DNA from: Granulicella sp.
Lineage (GTDB): Bacteria; Acidobacteriota; Terriglobia; Terriglobales; Acidobacteriaceae
Reading direction: 5' to 3'
Assembly (NCBI GenBank): GCA_003133205.1
Contig: PKWK01000293.1
Location: 1 to 28,647, forward strand
DNA length: 28,647 nt
Part shown: positions 1 through 9,432 of the stretch, one piece after another
Layout: every line of letters starts with the position of its first letter
How positions within the stretch are numbered: position 1 is the first letter of the stretch
Notes under the pieces: model-generated
Database searches by the model: none
Told to the model about the DNA's origin: nothing
What the model saw: the letters and a program-made list of their open reading frames with translations, nothing else
Made by a program: the position numbers and the translations under genes

Positions 1-139
1 TGAACTCGCCGTTCTTCTTGGTCTCCTTGACGGCTGTCTCAGCCAGCAGTTCGAGGAAGCCGGCGGTCTGCTTGTTGGTCAATTCGAGCTTCTCTGCCAG
101 TGCGCGTACCAGCGCGGTCTTGGTCATACCTTTTGCCAT
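1..139 (-). CDS. HU-family DNA-binding protein (5' part only)
   Basis: The first 46 codons of a gene that runs off the left edge of the window. The visible N-terminus starts MAKGMTKTALVRALAEKLEL and continues with a helical, Lys/Ala-rich stretch, the pattern of the first two helices of HU/IHF-type histone-like proteins. These bind DNA as dimers and bend it in the nucleoid. The ATG at 137-139 is preceded by GGAG about 7 nt upstream, a good ribosome binding site. The DNA-gripping beta arms lie outside the window, so HU versus IHF-like cannot be separated. The 236 nt between this start and the next gene hold a TTGACA at 347-352 on the minus strand, but I see no matching -10 box. Confidence 0.75.
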   Translation of the reverse strand, partial: MAKGMTKTALVRALAEKLELTNKQTAGFLELLAETAVKETKKNGEF

Positions 140-375
140 GTGTGTTGCTCCTTGATTCCAAGTTGGTGGTTCCGGATCGTGCTGCGAGTGCATTGAGGTG
201 CCGGTCCGTTTGCCTGACCCGCCGCGTTGAACCGTCACCAGTGTCGTTCTGTGCCGCTCCCAGGTCATCCCATGCTGCGAAATCACCGGTGTTTATGCGG
301 GTCCAGGAAACGTACCGCAATTCACCTTCGACCATTCGAGTTCCTTTGTCAATGGGTTTTATGCGGTTTCCACAG

Positions 376-1122
376 TTATTTTGCCGTTTTCTTCGGGTTT
401 TGTGCCTTTTTTGGAACAAATGCAGGAATTTGTGCGGATTTTGCAGGCCGGGCCGAAGAGATCGCGCGGTTGAGGAGGTGGACGATGGGGGCAGCAAGGG
501 CGAAGCGCGAGGCGATATCGCGCAGCAGCGTGGGCCGGGTTGCGCGCTCGGCGGGAAGCGTGGTGGAGACGCCCCACTGGCGGCAGAGCAGGAGGTCGAG
601 CGCTGGCGAGTCCGCGGAGAAGCCGTGCGGCGGCCGGGTGAGGCGATTGCCCTCGAACTCACTCATGGCGGCGCGCAGCTTGCGACCGGCGAGGAGGGCG
701 CGCAGCTCGGCGTGGTGATCGAGCAGGTAGCGGCGAATGGCGAGCGTCTGCTCGGGGGTGGGCATGTAGGCGCCGGCGGCGATGATGGTCTCGGTCGGGC
801 TGACATGGAAGTAGAAGCCTGCGCCAGAGGTCTTCTCCATTCCGGCATGGGCCCACCAGGCGGCAACGTGGGTCTTGTAGGGGCGCTTGTCAGCGGCAAA
901 GCGTGTGTCGCGGTAGATGCGGAAGAGGCACTTCGGCGCCGGGCGGACGTGGTCGGGCGCGAAGGCGGCGAGGGCGTGGTTCACCTCCTCGATGAGCGCG
1001 AGCATGGGGGCCTTGAGCTCGCGCTGGTAGATGGCCTTGCGCGGGTCGAACCAGGCGCGGTCGTTGTGGCGCGCAAGCCCGCGCAGAAACTTGAGGGCCT
1101 CCGGGTTGAAGCGCGTCGCCAT
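376..1122 (-). CDS. DUF2461 domain-containing protein (TIGR02453-like)
   Basis: A 248-residue protein that I recognise as DUF2461/TIGR02453, a widespread family of unknown biochemical function. Family-typical features are the start with F-x-P-x-x-L-x-F-L-x-x-L-x-x-H-N-D-R-x-W-F (residues about 5-25), the R-I-Y-R-D-x-R-F motif with K-R-P-Y-K-T near residues 68-84, and a G-x-G-F-Y-x-H-V segment around 100-106. Length is normal for the family up to about residue 220. The last 25 residues are a Lys/Pro/Ala-rich basic tail that is probably disordered. The start ATG at 1120-1122 has GAGGAA a few bases upstream. The gene is divergent from the lipid enzyme at 1208, leaving 85 nt for both promoters. 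No function is inferred. Confidence 0.85.
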   Translation of the reverse strand: MATRFNPEALKFLRGLARHNDRAWFDPRKAIYQRELKAPMLALIEEVNHALAAFAPDHVRPAPKCLFRIYRDTRFAADKRPYKTHVAAWWAHAGMEKTSGAGFYFHVSPTETIIAAGAYMPTPEQTLAIRRYLLDHHAELRALLAGRKLRAAMSEFEGNRLTRPPHGFSADSPALDLLLCRQWGVSTTLPAERATRPTLLRDIASRFALAAPIVHLLNRAISSARPAKSAQIPAFVPKKAQNPKKTAK

Positions 1123-1207
1123 TCTCGTTCCTCGTGAATCTATCTTGCGAGTGGTAGGTCCATCTTCTCACTTTGAACCGGTGCCGCAGAAACTGTGAGG
1201 CGGCACT

Positions 1208-3925
1208 ATGATGTACGGTGTGCGCGAACATCTGGCCAGTCTCGTGGAAGAGTTCCGCCGGCACGCCTCGGAGACGGCGGTGGTGGCGCATCGCGGCAAC
1301 CGGCGGTATGCGACGACCTACGGGGAGCTGGCCGGGATTGCGGGGCGCTTCGCGGCGGAGCTGGAGCGGCGCGGCGTTGCGCCGGGCGAGCGCGTGGTGC
1401 TGTGGGGTGAGAACTCGGCGGAGTGGATTGGGGTCTTCTTCGGCTGCCTGCTGCGCGGAGTGATTGCGGTGCCGCTGGACGCCGTGGGCTCGAGCGGGTT
1501 TGCAGGCCGCGTGGTGAAGGACGTTGCGCCAAGGCTGATCGTGGGCGATGTGCGGCTGCTGGCGACGCTGCGAAAACAGGAAACAGAAAATGCGGTGAAG
1601 GATGCGGCCCCGGCGATTCCTGATTGCTTACCGCTGGCGGGTATTGCTGCGCACCTTCCCACCGAGCCGCTGTTCGATGTCAGCGAGGCGGTCAACCGGG
1701 AGACGGCATTTCAGATCGTCTTCACCTCGGGGACGACCTCGGAGCCGCGCGGCATCGTTCACACGCATCGCAATGTGCTGGTGACGCTGGGGCCGATTGA
1801 GAGCGAGATGGCGAAGTACCGCCGCTACGAGCGGGTGTTTCATCCGCTGCGCTTTCTGCATAGCATTCCGCTGAGTCACGTCTTCGGGCAGTTCATGGGG
1901 CTATGGTGCCCCGCGCTGCTGGTCGCCGAGGTACACTTCGCCGAGCAGCTTGAGCCGGCGCGCGTGACCGAGCTGATCCGGCGCGAACGCATCTCGGTGC
2001 TGGTGGCCGTGCCGCGTGTGCTGCATCTGCTGCGCGCGCATCTGCTGGGGCGATTCCCCACGCTGGCGACGGAGTTGGACGCGTCTGCGGGGCTTTCGAT
2101 TTGGAGGCGGTGGTGGGTCTTTCGCCGCGTACACGGCGCGCTGGGATGGAAGTTCTGGGCGGTGATCTCGGGCGGAGCGACGCTGCCAGCCGACCTGGAA
2201 GCCTTCTGGAACCGGCTGGGATTTGCGCTGATCCAGGGCTACGGCATGACGGAGACCGCCGCGCTGGTAACGCTGAACCATCCCTTCCACATTGCGCCGG
2301 GGACGATCGGGAAGCCACTGCCGGGACGCGAGGTGAAGATCACCGGCGAGGGCGAGATCCTGGTGCGCGGCGAGATGCTCTCCGGGGCGACCTGGTCCGC
2401 AGGCCGGATGCATGCGCGCGAGGGCGAGTGGCTGGCCACCGGCGACCTGGCGGAGAAGAACGCGGCGGGCGAACTGCGATTTCTGGGGCGCAAGGGAGAC
2501 GTGATTGTGACCGGCGCGGGGATGAACATCCATCCCGCCGACCTGGAGGCCGCGCTGGTGGCGCAGACTGGCGTGCGCGGCGCGGTGGTGGTGGCCTGCG
2601 AGATGGCAGGCGGCGCGGAGCCGGTCGCCGTGGTGCTGTTCACAGGCGCGGAGGAAGAACTGCAACGTGCCGTAGCAGAGGCCAACCGCACGCTGGCCGA
2701 GGTCCAGCAGATCCGCCGCGTGCTGCGCTGGCCAGAGCTTGATTTTCCGTACACGTCGACCGGCAAGCTGGTGCGTCGGCAGGTGGCACAATGGGCCTGC
2801 GAGACGTTGGCGGGCGGAGGGAAGTCTGCGGCGGGCGGTGCTGAGAAAAATCGCGACGCGCTGCTGGAGCTTGTCGGCGAGGTCACGGGCGAGGCGATTC
2901 CACACGCTGATCCTGATGCGGTCAATCGCATGCGACTCTCCGAGGACCTGCATATGGACTCGCTGGGACGGGTGCAACTGCAGTCCGCGCTGGAGCAGCG
3001 CTTCGGAGTGGAGATGGAAGACGATGCAGTGGCCAAGCTGGAAGATGTGGCGGAACTGCGCGCGCTGGTCGAGCAGCAACTGGCTGGGCCTGCGGCTGAT
3101 GTTGCCACGGAGAGTCCGGAGTCGGGCCGCGAATCCGCAACGTCAACCACCGGCGAACAAGTTCAAACGGACAATAAACAACCCGATATTGATTCAGTGC
3201 GACCTGCGAGTTCCGAGCACAACTATCCTCACTGGCCGTGGAGCTGGGCGATGCAGGCGGGGCGCGTTGCGTTTCTGGAACTGGTGATGCGGCCCGTGGT
3301 GTGGCTGCTGGGGGCGCCGCGCGTGGTCTGCGATAAAGAGGAGTTGCCCGATGCTCCAGTGCTGGTGATTGCCAACCACGTCACTGCATACGATGGGGCG
3401 CTGATCCTGTACGCGCTGCCGGCGAAGCTGCGGCGACGCGTTGCGGCGGCGATGTCCGGCGAGATGCTCGACGACATGCGCCATGCGCGCAATCAGGCGA
3501 ACGCAGTGGCGAACCTCTGTGGGCCAGCGGCGTACTGGCTGCTGACGGCGCTGTTCAACGTCTTCCCGCTGCCGCGTACGCGGGGATTCCGGCGCAGCTT
3601 TGCGCACGCGGGCGAGGCCATGGATCGCGGCTACTCGGTGATGATCTTCCCCGAGGGAACGCGTAGCCGCGATGGCAAGCTGCACGGGTTCCGGCTCGGC
3701 ATCGGGCTGCTGGCGGCGCAGTCGCGCGTGCCCATTGTGCCGGTGGCGCTGGTTGGGCTGGGGGAGATTCGCGCGTCCGGCGCGCGCTGGTTTAGATCAG
3801 GCAAGATCGAGGTGCGGATTGGGCGGGCCATTCCGGCGGCAGAGGAAGAGAGCGACCCGGCGGAGCTGACCGCGAGGCTGGAAGAGGCCGTGCGCGGGCT
3901 GCTAGGCGCGCCACAAGATTCTTAG
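1208..3925 (+). CDS. Fusion: acyl-activating enzyme (AMP-binding) - acyl carrier domain - PlsC acyltransferase
   Basis: A 905-residue protein with three enzymatic parts in order. Residues 1-530 are an ANL-superfamily adenylating enzyme: P-loop [10 protein letters not shown] at 173-182, GYGMTET at 344-350, TGDL at 411-414, GRKGD at 427-431 and the C-terminal lysine K520 in STGK. Residues about 545-625 are an acyl carrier domain with the phosphopantetheine serine S585 in DSLG. After a Ser/Thr/Gln-rich linker (630-672), residues 680-900 are a PlsC-type glycerophosphate acyltransferase with NHVTAYD (723-729) and FPEGTRS (814-820). The natural reading is activation of a fatty acid, loading on the built-in carrier and transfer to a lysophospholipid or glycerol phosphate. 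This resembles E. coli Aas, which has the acyltransferase first and no carrier domain. ATGATG gives two adjacent starts. The TAG stop shares TTAG with the hemB stop. Confidence 0.9.
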   Translation: MMYGVREHLASLVEEFRRHASETAVVAHRGNRRYATTYGELAGIAGRFAAELERRGVAPGERVVLWGENSAEWIGVFFGCLLRGVIAVPLDAVGSSGFAGRVVKDVAPRLIVGDVRLLATLRKQETENAVKDAAPAIPDCLPLAGIAAHLPTEPLFDVSEAVNRETAFQIVFTSGTTSEPRGIVHTHRNVLVTLGPIESEMAKYRRYERVFHPLRFLHSIPLSHVFGQFMGLWCPALLVAEVHFAEQLEPARVTELIRRERISVLVAVPRVLHLLRAHLLGRFPTLATELDASAGLSIWRRWWVFRRVHGALGWKFWAVISGGATLPADLEAFWNRLGFALIQGYGMTETAALVTLNHPFHIAPGTIGKPLPGREVKITGEGEILVRGEMLSGATWSAGRMHAREGEWLATGDLAEKNAAGELRFLGRKGDVIVTGAGMNIHPADLEAALVAQTGVRGAVVVACEMAGGAEPVAVVLFTGAEEELQRAVAEANRTLAEVQQIRRVLRWPELDFPYTSTGKLVRRQVAQWACETLAGGGKSAAGGAEKNRDALLELVGEVTGEAIPHADPDAVNRMRLSEDLHMDSLGRVQLQSALEQRFGVEMEDDAVAKLEDVAELRALVEQQLAGPAADVATESPESGRESATSTTGEQVQTDNKQPDIDSVRPASSEHNYPHWPWSWAMQAGRVAFLELVMRPVVWLLGAPRVVCDKEELPDAPVLVIANHVTAYDGALILYALPAKLRRRVAAAMSGEMLDDMRHARNQANAVANLCGPAAYWLLTALFNVFPLPRTRGFRRSFAHAGEAMDRGYSVMIFPEGTRSRDGKLHGFRLGIGLLAAQSRVPIVPVALVGLGEIRASGARWFRSGKIEVRIGRAIPAAEEESDPAELTARLEEAVRGLLGAPQDS

Positions 3926-4926
3926 GAAAGCTGTGAATCACCCAAGACGCGGGCGGCGGCGGGGGCGAAGTAGGTGACGATGAAGTCGGCGCCGGCGCGG
4001 CGGATGGAGGTGAGGGACTCGAGGATGGCGGGGTCGGGCGAGAGCCAGCCGCGCTGGAAGGCGGCCTGGAGCATGGAGTATTCGCCGGAGACCTGGTAGG
4101 CGCCGAGCGGGACGTCGAAGCGCTCGCGGGCGGCGCGGATGACGTCGAGATAGGGGAGGGCGGGCTTCATCAGAATCATGTCCGCGCCCTCGGCGATGTC
4201 GAGGTCGATCTCGCGCATGGCCTCGCGGAGGTTGGCGCCATCCATCTGGTAGCTGCGGCGGTCGCTAAACTGCGGCGCGGAGCCGGCGGCCTCGCGGAAG
4301 GGGCCATAGAAGGCGGAAGCAAATTTGGAGGCGTAGCTGAGGATGGGCGTCTTCTCGCACGACGCGGCGTCGAGGGCGGCGCGGATGGCCTCGACGCGGC
4401 CATCCATCATGTCGCTGGGGGCTACGATGTCGGCCCCGGCCTGGGCGAGGGAGACGGCGGTCTTGGCGAGCAGGGGGAGGGTTGCGTCGTTCTCGATGGT
4501 GTAGGAGTCACCATCTTTGCTGACGATGCCGCAGTGGCCGTGCGAGGTGTACTCGCAGAGGCATACGTCGGCGATGAGGACGAGGGAGTCGAGTGCGCGG
4601 TTGCGTTTCATCGCGCGCAGGCCCTGCTGGACGATTCCGTCGGCGGCGTAGGCGCTGGTGGCGAGGTCGTCCTTTTCAGCGGGCAGGCCGAAGAGGAGCA
4701 GGCCACCGAGACCAAGCGCGGCACAGGATTCGGCTTCCTTGACGGCCTCGTCGATGGAGAGGTTGAAGACTCCGGGCATGGAGGCGATCTCTTTGCGGAC
4801 ACCTTCGCCGGGGCAGAGGAAGAGCGGATAGACGAGCGCGCCGGGATGAAGATGCGTCTCGCGGACGAGAGAACGCAGGGCTGGAGTGCGGCGCAGACGG
4901 CGCATTCGCGTGGCTGGAAAGTTCAT
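3922..4926 (-). CDS. hemB: Delta-aminolevulinic acid dehydratase (porphobilinogen synthase)
   Basis: A 334-residue protein, normal length for HemB. It condenses two 5-aminolevulinate molecules to porphobilinogen in the cytosol, the first common step of tetrapyrrole synthesis. The zinc triad is present as C122, C124 and C132 in [14 protein letters not shown], so this is the Zn-dependent type rather than the Mg-type that lacks these cysteines. Schiff-base lysines are K201 (YASKFAS) and K254 (LMKPALPYL). The open frame extends 193 codons further upstream, but those codons have no HemB similarity. The ATG at 4924-4926 starts the family sequence ([13 protein letters not shown]). There is no Shine-Dalgarno; a TACACT box lies 6 nt upstream, so the mRNA may be leaderless. 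The gene converges on the lipid fusion gene with a 4-nt overlap of stops. Confidence 0.95.
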   Translation of the reverse strand: MNFPATRMRRLRRTPALRSLVRETHLHPGALVYPLFLCPGEGVRKEIASMPGVFNLSIDEAVKEAESCAALGLGGLLLFGLPAEKDDLATSAYAADGIVQQGLRAMKRNRALDSLVLIADVCLCEYTSHGHCGIVSKDGDSYTIENDATLPLLAKTAVSLAQAGADIVAPSDMMDGRVEAIRAALDAASCEKTPILSYASKFASAFYGPFREAAGSAPQFSDRRSYQMDGANLREAMREIDLDIAEGADMILMKPALPYLDVIRAARERFDVPLGAYQVSGEYSMLQAAFQRGWLSPDPAILESLTSIRRAGADFIVTYFAPAAARVLGDSQLS

Positions 4927-4932
4927 GGGGAT

Positions 4933-4938
4933 AGTGTA
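4933..4938 (-). promoter_or_regulatory. Candidate -10 box of a leaderless hemB promoter
   Basis: On the minus strand TACACT is followed by ATCCCC and then the hemB ATG. The 6-nt spacing would place the transcription start on the A of the start codon. There is no purine-rich ribosome binding site in between. No convincing -35 element is visible, only a weak TCGAAC-like hexamer. Confidence 0.5.
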
Positions 4939-4980
4939 CGAGGTTCTGGGTTCGAGGTTCGAGGGAAAGACAAATACGAA

Positions 4981-5006
4981 GATTCTGCGCTTCGTGCAGA
5001 ATGACG
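4981..5006 (+). repeat. Dispersed repeat, copy 1 (GATTCTGCGCTTCGTGCAGA-type)
   Basis: This 26-nt stretch matches the reverse complement of 12866-12892 at about 18 of 26 positions and ends with the same ATGACG. It lies between hemB and the zinc-ribbon gene, beside a short tandem GGTTCGAGGTTCGAGG run at 4951-4968. It is probably a member of an intergenic repeat family of this genome. Confidence 0.45.
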
Positions 5007-5018
5007 TGCTAGACGCTG

Positions 5019-5546
5019 CTAGGAGCGGTCCGCGATTGCGTCGTACTCGATCGCGGAGGCAGAGGGGAGAAGCACCCAGAGCGTGTAGATTCCCAGCGCG
5101 GTGCCGAAGGGGATCTTGATCAGTGAAAGAATGGCTACGACGATTGCAAGCACTCTTCCCCAGGACTTGCGCATCAGCAGAGAGATGCCGGTGACCAGCG
5201 AGAGCAGCGCTCCGATCGAGGTCAAGACCACAATCAGCGTTGCCAGGCCGCCCATCCAGGGAGCGAACTGCATATAGGGAAGGCCGCGCGGTGAACCGAA
5301 GCCGCCAAAGAAGCCCGGCGTCGAGATCCCCATGAGAAAGAGGGCCGCGATGATTCCCGATGCCGCGCGGTAGACGCCGAAGACGCACCAGAAGATGCCC
5401 AGCATCTGCACATGGCCCTGCACCCGCGGGGCAACCATGATCGGTTGCGGCGCGCCGTAGACCGGTGGTGGAGGAGCTGGCAATGGAGCGCCACACTTCG
5501 AACAAAATGCACCCTCAACCGGACACCCGCATGATTGACAGACCAT
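5019..5546 (-). CDS. Zinc-ribbon membrane protein of unknown function
   Basis: A 175-residue protein beginning with a rubredoxin-like zinc ribbon: C3-x2-C6 and C15-x2-C18. A Pro-rich linker (about 20-45) follows, then three to four hydrophobic segments at roughly 48-73, 95-122 and 126-160. The ribbon therefore probably sits in the cytoplasm in front of a small membrane domain. The open frame continues 67 codons upstream, but the ATG at 5544-5546 is chosen because GGGAGG lies 7 nt before it and the cysteine motif starts right after. It is divergent from mutS2 with about 78 nt between the starts. I recognise only the architecture, which is common in bacterial genomes, and no specific family. 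Confidence 0.75.
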   Translation of the reverse strand: MVCQSCGCPVEGAFCSKCGAPLPAPPPPVYGAPQPIMVAPRVQGHVQMLGIFWCVFGVYRAASGIIAALFLMGISTPGFFGGFGSPRGLPYMQFAPWMGGLATLIVVLTSIGALLSLVTGISLLMRKSWGRVLAIVVAILSLIKIPFGTALGIYTLWVLLPSASAIEYDAIADRS

Positions 5547-5624
5547 CGCTTGCCTCCCTGGAACCTGAACTTCAACATGCGATACGTAGCGCGGGCGCAA
5601 ATGGTTCCGCGCAAAGCGCATCGC

Positions 5625-8114
5625 ATGGACGCGTTGCCAGATACCATAGCAGATGTGAGCCTGCTGCCGAACATTCCGTCGCCGCTTGCCGAGGCCAGCT
5701 CTGTTGCCCTGGAGTGGCCGCGGCTGCGCGAGTTGATCGCGGGACATGCCACGTCACCGCTGGGGCGCGCGTGGGTGCTGGCGCTGGAGCCGTGCGCGGA
5801 CCGGACATGGATTGAAGCACAGCAACAGCGGACTGGCGAGATTCGCGATCTTCTGACGGGCGGCGGGAGCTTCGAGTTTCACGGGCTCTTCGATCCGACG
5901 GAGCGGCTGGAGCAGGCGCGGCTGGAAGGCGCCGCGCTGGAGGCGCTGGTGATCAACGCGCTGCTTACTGTGGTGGAGCGGGTTGCGGCGTGGCGCGCGC
6001 TGCTGATTTCGCCGGTGGGACGGGCGCGCGTGTGGCCGGGGATTGCGGGGCTATCGGCGGCACTGGTGGAGCACGACTTTGCGCCGCTGCTGCACGCGCT
6101 GCGGGGAAAGATCGAGCCGGACGGATCGATCTCCGACGACGCGAGCCACGAGCTGCGGCGCATCCGGCGCGCGATGGAGCGGCAACACCGGGCGATTGAA
6201 GAGAGCCTGCGGAAGTCGCTGCGCGCGCTGGCCAGCGAGGGATCGACACAGGAGGAGCTGATTACGGTGCGCGGCGAGCGGTTCGTGATTCCAGTGAAGG
6301 CGGAGTTTCGCAAGCGCGTTCCCGGGGTGATTCACGGGTCGTCGTCGTCGGGACAGACGGTGTTTGTGGAGCCGCTGGAGACCATCGAGCAGAACAACGA
6401 GCTGGTGCGGCTGCTGGACGAAGAGCAGCGCGAGATCCACCGGATTCTGGTGGCGATGACGCGGGCCATCGGCGAGCAGGCGGATGCGATCCTGCTGGGC
6501 GCGACGGTGCTGGCCGAGGTGGAGAGCCACTTCGCGCGGGCGCGGTTTGCCAATGAGCTGGAGTGCGTGCGGCCTTCGTTCGGCAATCTACTTTCGTTTA
6601 AAGGAGCGCGGCATCCGCTGCTGGAGCTGCGGCTGCGACGGTCGGGTGTGACAGCGGTTCCGCTGACGTTTGTGCTTGAGGCTGATGCGCGGCAGCTCAT
6701 CATCAGCGGGCCGAATACCGGCGGCAAGACGGTGGCGCTGAAGACGACGGGACTGCTGTCGCTGATGGCGCAGGCGGGATTGCCCGTGCCCGCGGAGGCG
6801 GCAACGCTGCCGCTCTTCCAGGCGATCTACGCGGACATCGGCGACGCGCAGTCGATCGAGTCGAATCTGTCGAGCTTCTCGGCACATATTCTCAATGTGG
6901 ACCGCATCGCGCGCGTGGCGGATGCAGACTCGCTGGTGCTGTTGGATGAACTGGGATCGGCGACCGACCCCGAAGAGGGTTCGGCGCTGGCTGTGGCTAT
7001 TGCAGGACACTTCCTCAACGTGCACGCGTGGAGCTGCATTACTACGCACCTCACCTCGCTGAAGGTGTACGCGGCCAACCGCGCCGGCGTACTGAATGCG
7101 GCCGTGGGGTTCGACCAGGCGACGCTGTCGCCGACCTACCAGCTACGGCTGGGCGTTCCGGGAGCTTCGGCGGGGTTGAATATCGCGGAGCGGCTGGGAC
7201 TGATGGCGGAGATTGTTGCATCGGCACGCGCGCAGCTTACAACGCAGGCCGCAGACATTGGGGTGTTGCTGGACCAACTGCACGCACAACTGACCGCGGC
7301 CAGCAGCGAGCGCGAGGCGCTGCGAGTGCGCGAGCGGGAGATTGCGCGCGAACGGCTGCGGCTGGAGACGGAGGGCCGCGCGGAGCAGAAGGCGCGCACG
7401 AAGGAACTGGAGGCGAAGCTCAACTCACTGATCGGGGAGTTTGAAACCCAACTGCGCGAGATGGTGAAGGCGATCGACGACAAGGCTGTGGCAAAGAAGA
7501 TTGCGCGCGATTCGTCGGCGAGGATTGCGCGGCTGAGGCGCGAGTTTTCCGAGCAGTTCAACTCGACCGTGGTGGCGCACACGACGGGCGCGGACAAAAA
7601 CGATCCGGCGGTGCAGGCGGCCGGGCGCGTGGTTGCGGCGCGCGCGGTGAAGGCTGGCGACCTGGTGAAGCTGAAGAGCCTGGGGCGGCAGGCGCGCGTG
7701 GAGCGCGTGATCGATGGCAAGAACTTTGAGGTCCTGGTGGGGACGATGAAGATGCGCGTGGCCGAGAGCGATATTGCGGAGGTTACGCCGGTGGTGGCGT
7801 TGACGCCGTTGGAGGCGGCGAGGCGGCGAGGCGGAATCACGGTGCAGATGACTTCGGATTCCGACTCCGTGCCGATGGAGATCAACGTAATCGGGCGGAC
7901 GGCCGAGGAGGCGCAGGATGAGGTCTCGCGCTACCTGGACCGGGCGTTTATGGCGGGGCTGCCGCATGTGCGCATCGTGCATGGGACTGGGATGGGGGTT
8001 CTGCGGCGGACGCTGCGGGAGTTTCTGAAGAACCATCCGCAGGTCACCAACGTTACCGAGCCGCCGCACAATCAGGGTGGGCAGGGCGCGACCGAGGTGG
8101 AGTTGCGGCAGTGA
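5625..8114 (+). CDS. mutS2: MutS2 (MutS-like ATPase with Smr domain)
   Basis: An 829-residue MutS2. The N-terminal half holds the MutS core and clamp helices but no mismatch-recognition domain. The ATPase has Walker A GPNTGGKT (362-369), the ESNLSSFSAHI signature (412-422) and Walker B LVLLDELGSATDP (437-449). A long charged coiled coil covers about 550-660 and an Smr domain the last 80 residues. MutS2 suppresses recombination and, in Bacillus, also binds collided ribosomes. In the Smr domain the HGTG motif is present (786-789), but the usual LD-x-R/H-G is replaced by INVIG (753-757), so the usual Asp and Arg/His are missing. The start at 5625 best fits the family N-terminus (EWPRLRELIAG follows); the frame is open back to 5535, and 5601 is an alternative. 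No clear Shine-Dalgarno is visible at any of these. Confidence 0.93.
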   Translation: MDALPDTIADVSLLPNIPSPLAEASSVALEWPRLRELIAGHATSPLGRAWVLALEPCADRTWIEAQQQRTGEIRDLLTGGGSFEFHGLFDPTERLEQARLEGAALEALVINALLTVVERVAAWRALLISPVGRARVWPGIAGLSAALVEHDFAPLLHALRGKIEPDGSISDDASHELRRIRRAMERQHRAIEESLRKSLRALASEGSTQEELITVRGERFVIPVKAEFRKRVPGVIHGSSSSGQTVFVEPLETIEQNNELVRLLDEEQREIHRILVAMTRAIGEQADAILLGATVLAEVESHFARARFANELECVRPSFGNLLSFKGARHPLLELRLRRSGVTAVPLTFVLEADARQLIISGPNTGGKTVALKTTGLLSLMAQAGLPVPAEAATLPLFQAIYADIGDAQSIESNLSSFSAHILNVDRIARVADADSLVLLDELGSATDPEEGSALAVAIAGHFLNVHAWSCITTHLTSLKVYAANRAGVLNAAVGFDQATLSPTYQLRLGVPGASAGLNIAERLGLMAEIVASARAQLTTQAADIGVLLDQLHAQLTAASSEREALRVREREIARERLRLETEGRAEQKARTKELEAKLNSLIGEFETQLREMVKAIDDKAVAKKIARDSSARIARLRREFSEQFNSTVVAHTTGADKNDPAVQAAGRVVAARAVKAGDLVKLKSLGRQARVERVIDGKNFEVLVGTMKMRVAESDIAEVTPVVALTPLEAARRRGGITVQMTSDSDSVPMEINVIGRTAEEAQDEVSRYLDRAFMAGLPHVRIVHGTGMGVLRRTLREFLKNHPQVTNVTEPPHNQGGQGATEVELRQ

Positions 8115-8144
8115 GGGAGTTGTGATCACTGCTTACAAACAGAA

Positions 8145-8168
8145 AAGCCCGGCACTGACGCCGGGCTT
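8145..8168. terminator. Bidirectional intrinsic terminator between mutS2 and dnaN
   Basis: A perfect 9-bp stem (8145-8153 with 8160-8168, AAGCCCGGC/GCCGGGCTT) closes a 6-nt loop. On the minus strand it is followed by TTTTCTGTTT, a good U-tract for dnaN. On the plus strand the tail TCTGTAATTGTCTTT is less uniform. It sits between convergent mutS2 and dnaN and can serve both. Confidence 0.85.
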
Positions 8169-8182
8169 CTGTAATTGTCTTT

Positions 8183-8199
8183 GCGCCGAAGGCGCTTTT
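8183..8199 (+). terminator. Possible second, short terminator after mutS2
   Basis: GCGCC-GAA-GGCGC forms a 5-bp GC stem with a 3-nt loop, followed directly by TTTT. It lies just downstream of the main hairpin and could back up mutS2 termination. The short stem makes this weak. Confidence 0.35.
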
Positions 8200-8235
8200 C
8201 GCCCTCCGCGAAGGAGTTCGCCGTACGCGGAGCAC

Positions 8236-9432
8236 TCAGATGCGCATGGGCATGAGGATGTAGCGATATTTGACGTCCTCGTTGCCGTCTTCGGGGCGCA
8301 TTTGGCCGGCGGACTGGGCGTCCTTGAACTCTAGGCGAACCTCGCCGGAGTTGCCGATGGCCTTGAGGAAGTCGAGCAGGTACTGGCTGTTGAAGCCGAC
8401 CACGAGCGGGTCGTAGTTGTACGGAGTCTCGATGGTGTCTTCGGATTCACCGGAGTCCGTCGACGAAGAAGAGAGTTTCAGCTCGTTCTGTTCGAGGCGG
8501 ATCTTGATGGCTCCGGAGCGCTCGTCGGCGAACTGGGCGACGCGCAGGATGGAGGCCATGAGGTCCTCGGAGCGCACGATGACGAATTTGTTGTTGTCGC
8601 GCGGCAGGACGGCCTCGTAGTTGGGGAACTGTCCGGTGAGCTTGCGCGAGGTGAGGACGCGACCGCCGACACGGAAGAAGAGGGTCTGCTCGTCGTCGGC
8701 GAAGTCGAGCGTCTCGGCCTCGGTGGAGTTCAGCAGCGAGAGCAGCTCGCTGAGCGCCTTGCGCGGGATCAGCGTCTTCTTCTCGCCGGAGATGCCTTCG
8801 AGCGATTCGCCCAGCTTCTCGATGTGCGCCAGGCGGTGTCCGTCGGTCGCGACCATGGCCATCGACTCGGCCTTCAGCACCAGCAGCGCACCGTTCAGCG
8901 TGTAGCGGGACTCTTCACTCGATATCGAGAAGATGGTCTTCGAGATCATGTTCTGCAGTGACGGCGCGGATATCTTGAACGCACCCGAGGCCGGGAACTC
9001 CGCAACCTGGGGGAAGTTGGCGCGCGCCATGCCCACCATCTTGGTGTTCGAGCGGCCGGCGCGGATCTGCACCCAGTGGTTGTCCATCAGCTTGATGGAG
9101 ATGTCACCCTCGGGCAGCAACTTGATGTAGTCGTACAATTTGCGCGCCGGAATGGTGCAGGCGCCCGGCTTCTTCACCTTGGCCACGCAACTGGTGCGCA
9201 CGCTCTGGTCGAGATCGGTGGCGGTGATGGTCAGCGTGTCGTCGACCGCCTCGAACAGGAAGTTCGACAGGATCGGGATGGTCGTCTTGCGCTCCACCAC
9301 GGACTGCGCCGCCGTCAGTTCACGCAGCAGTTCGACGCGGGAGACGGTGATTTCGAGATTTCCGGTGGGCGCAGAGGTCGTCATCGCGGGCTCCTGGTTT
9401 GCTGCGGCTGCATCCTGGGTTACGGGTGTCAT
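8236..9432 (-). CDS. dnaN: DNA polymerase III sliding clamp (beta subunit)
   Basis: A 398-residue DnaN; the family is usually about 366-380 long, and the excess is an N-terminal extension of about 25 residues. The three-fold clamp is recognisable: LELL-type start with VVERKTTIPILSNFLFEA (domain 1), SISSEESRYTLNGALL and MVATDGHRLA (domain 2), and LTGQFPNYEAVLPRD (domain 3), ending in the typical YRYILMPMRI C-terminus. As a ring-shaped dimer it tethers polymerase III and other partners to DNA. Two starts are possible. ATG at 9432 has GGAG 7 nt upstream; ATG at 9384 has AGGAG 7 nt upstream and gives a length closer to the family. No dnaA or recF lies beside it in this window. It ends in the shared terminator with mutS2. 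Confidence 0.96.
   Translation of the reverse strand: MTPVTQDAAAANQEPAMTTSAPTGNLEITVSRVELLRELTAAQSVVERKTTIPILSNFLFEAVDDTLTITATDLDQSVRTSCVAKVKKPGACTIPARKLYDYIKLLPEGDISIKLMDNHWVQIRAGRSNTKMVGMARANFPQVAEFPASGAFKISAPSLQNMISKTIFSISSEESRYTLNGALLVLKAESMAMVATDGHRLAHIEKLGESLEGISGEKKTLIPRKALSELLSLLNSTEAETLDFADDEQTLFFRVGGRVLTSRKLTGQFPNYEAVLPRDNNKFVIVRSEDLMASILRVAQFADERSGAIKIRLEQNELKLSSSSTDSGESEDTIETPYNYDPLVVGFNSQYLLDFLKAIGNSGEVRLEFKDAQSAGQMRPEDGNEDVKYRYILMPMRI

Noticed and set aside
39..662. 207-codon minus-strand frame across the HU start and DUF2461 end
   Set aside because: No protein similarity, and it overlaps two supported genes in different frames.
1901..3150. Minus-strand frames of 392 and 303 codons opposite the lipid fusion gene
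   Set aside because: Arg/His- and Ser-rich composition without motifs, while the plus strand carries a complete, motif-rich enzyme.
4946..4968. GGTTCGAGGTTCGAGG looked like a tRNA T-loop
   Set aside because: No acceptor or anticodon stem can be folded around it; it is a short tandem repeat.
3922..5505. Extended hemB frame of 527 codons as a fused membrane-HemB protein
   Set aside because: The first 193 codons are antisense or out of frame to the zinc-ribbon gene and show no HemB or membrane pattern; the family start is at 4926.
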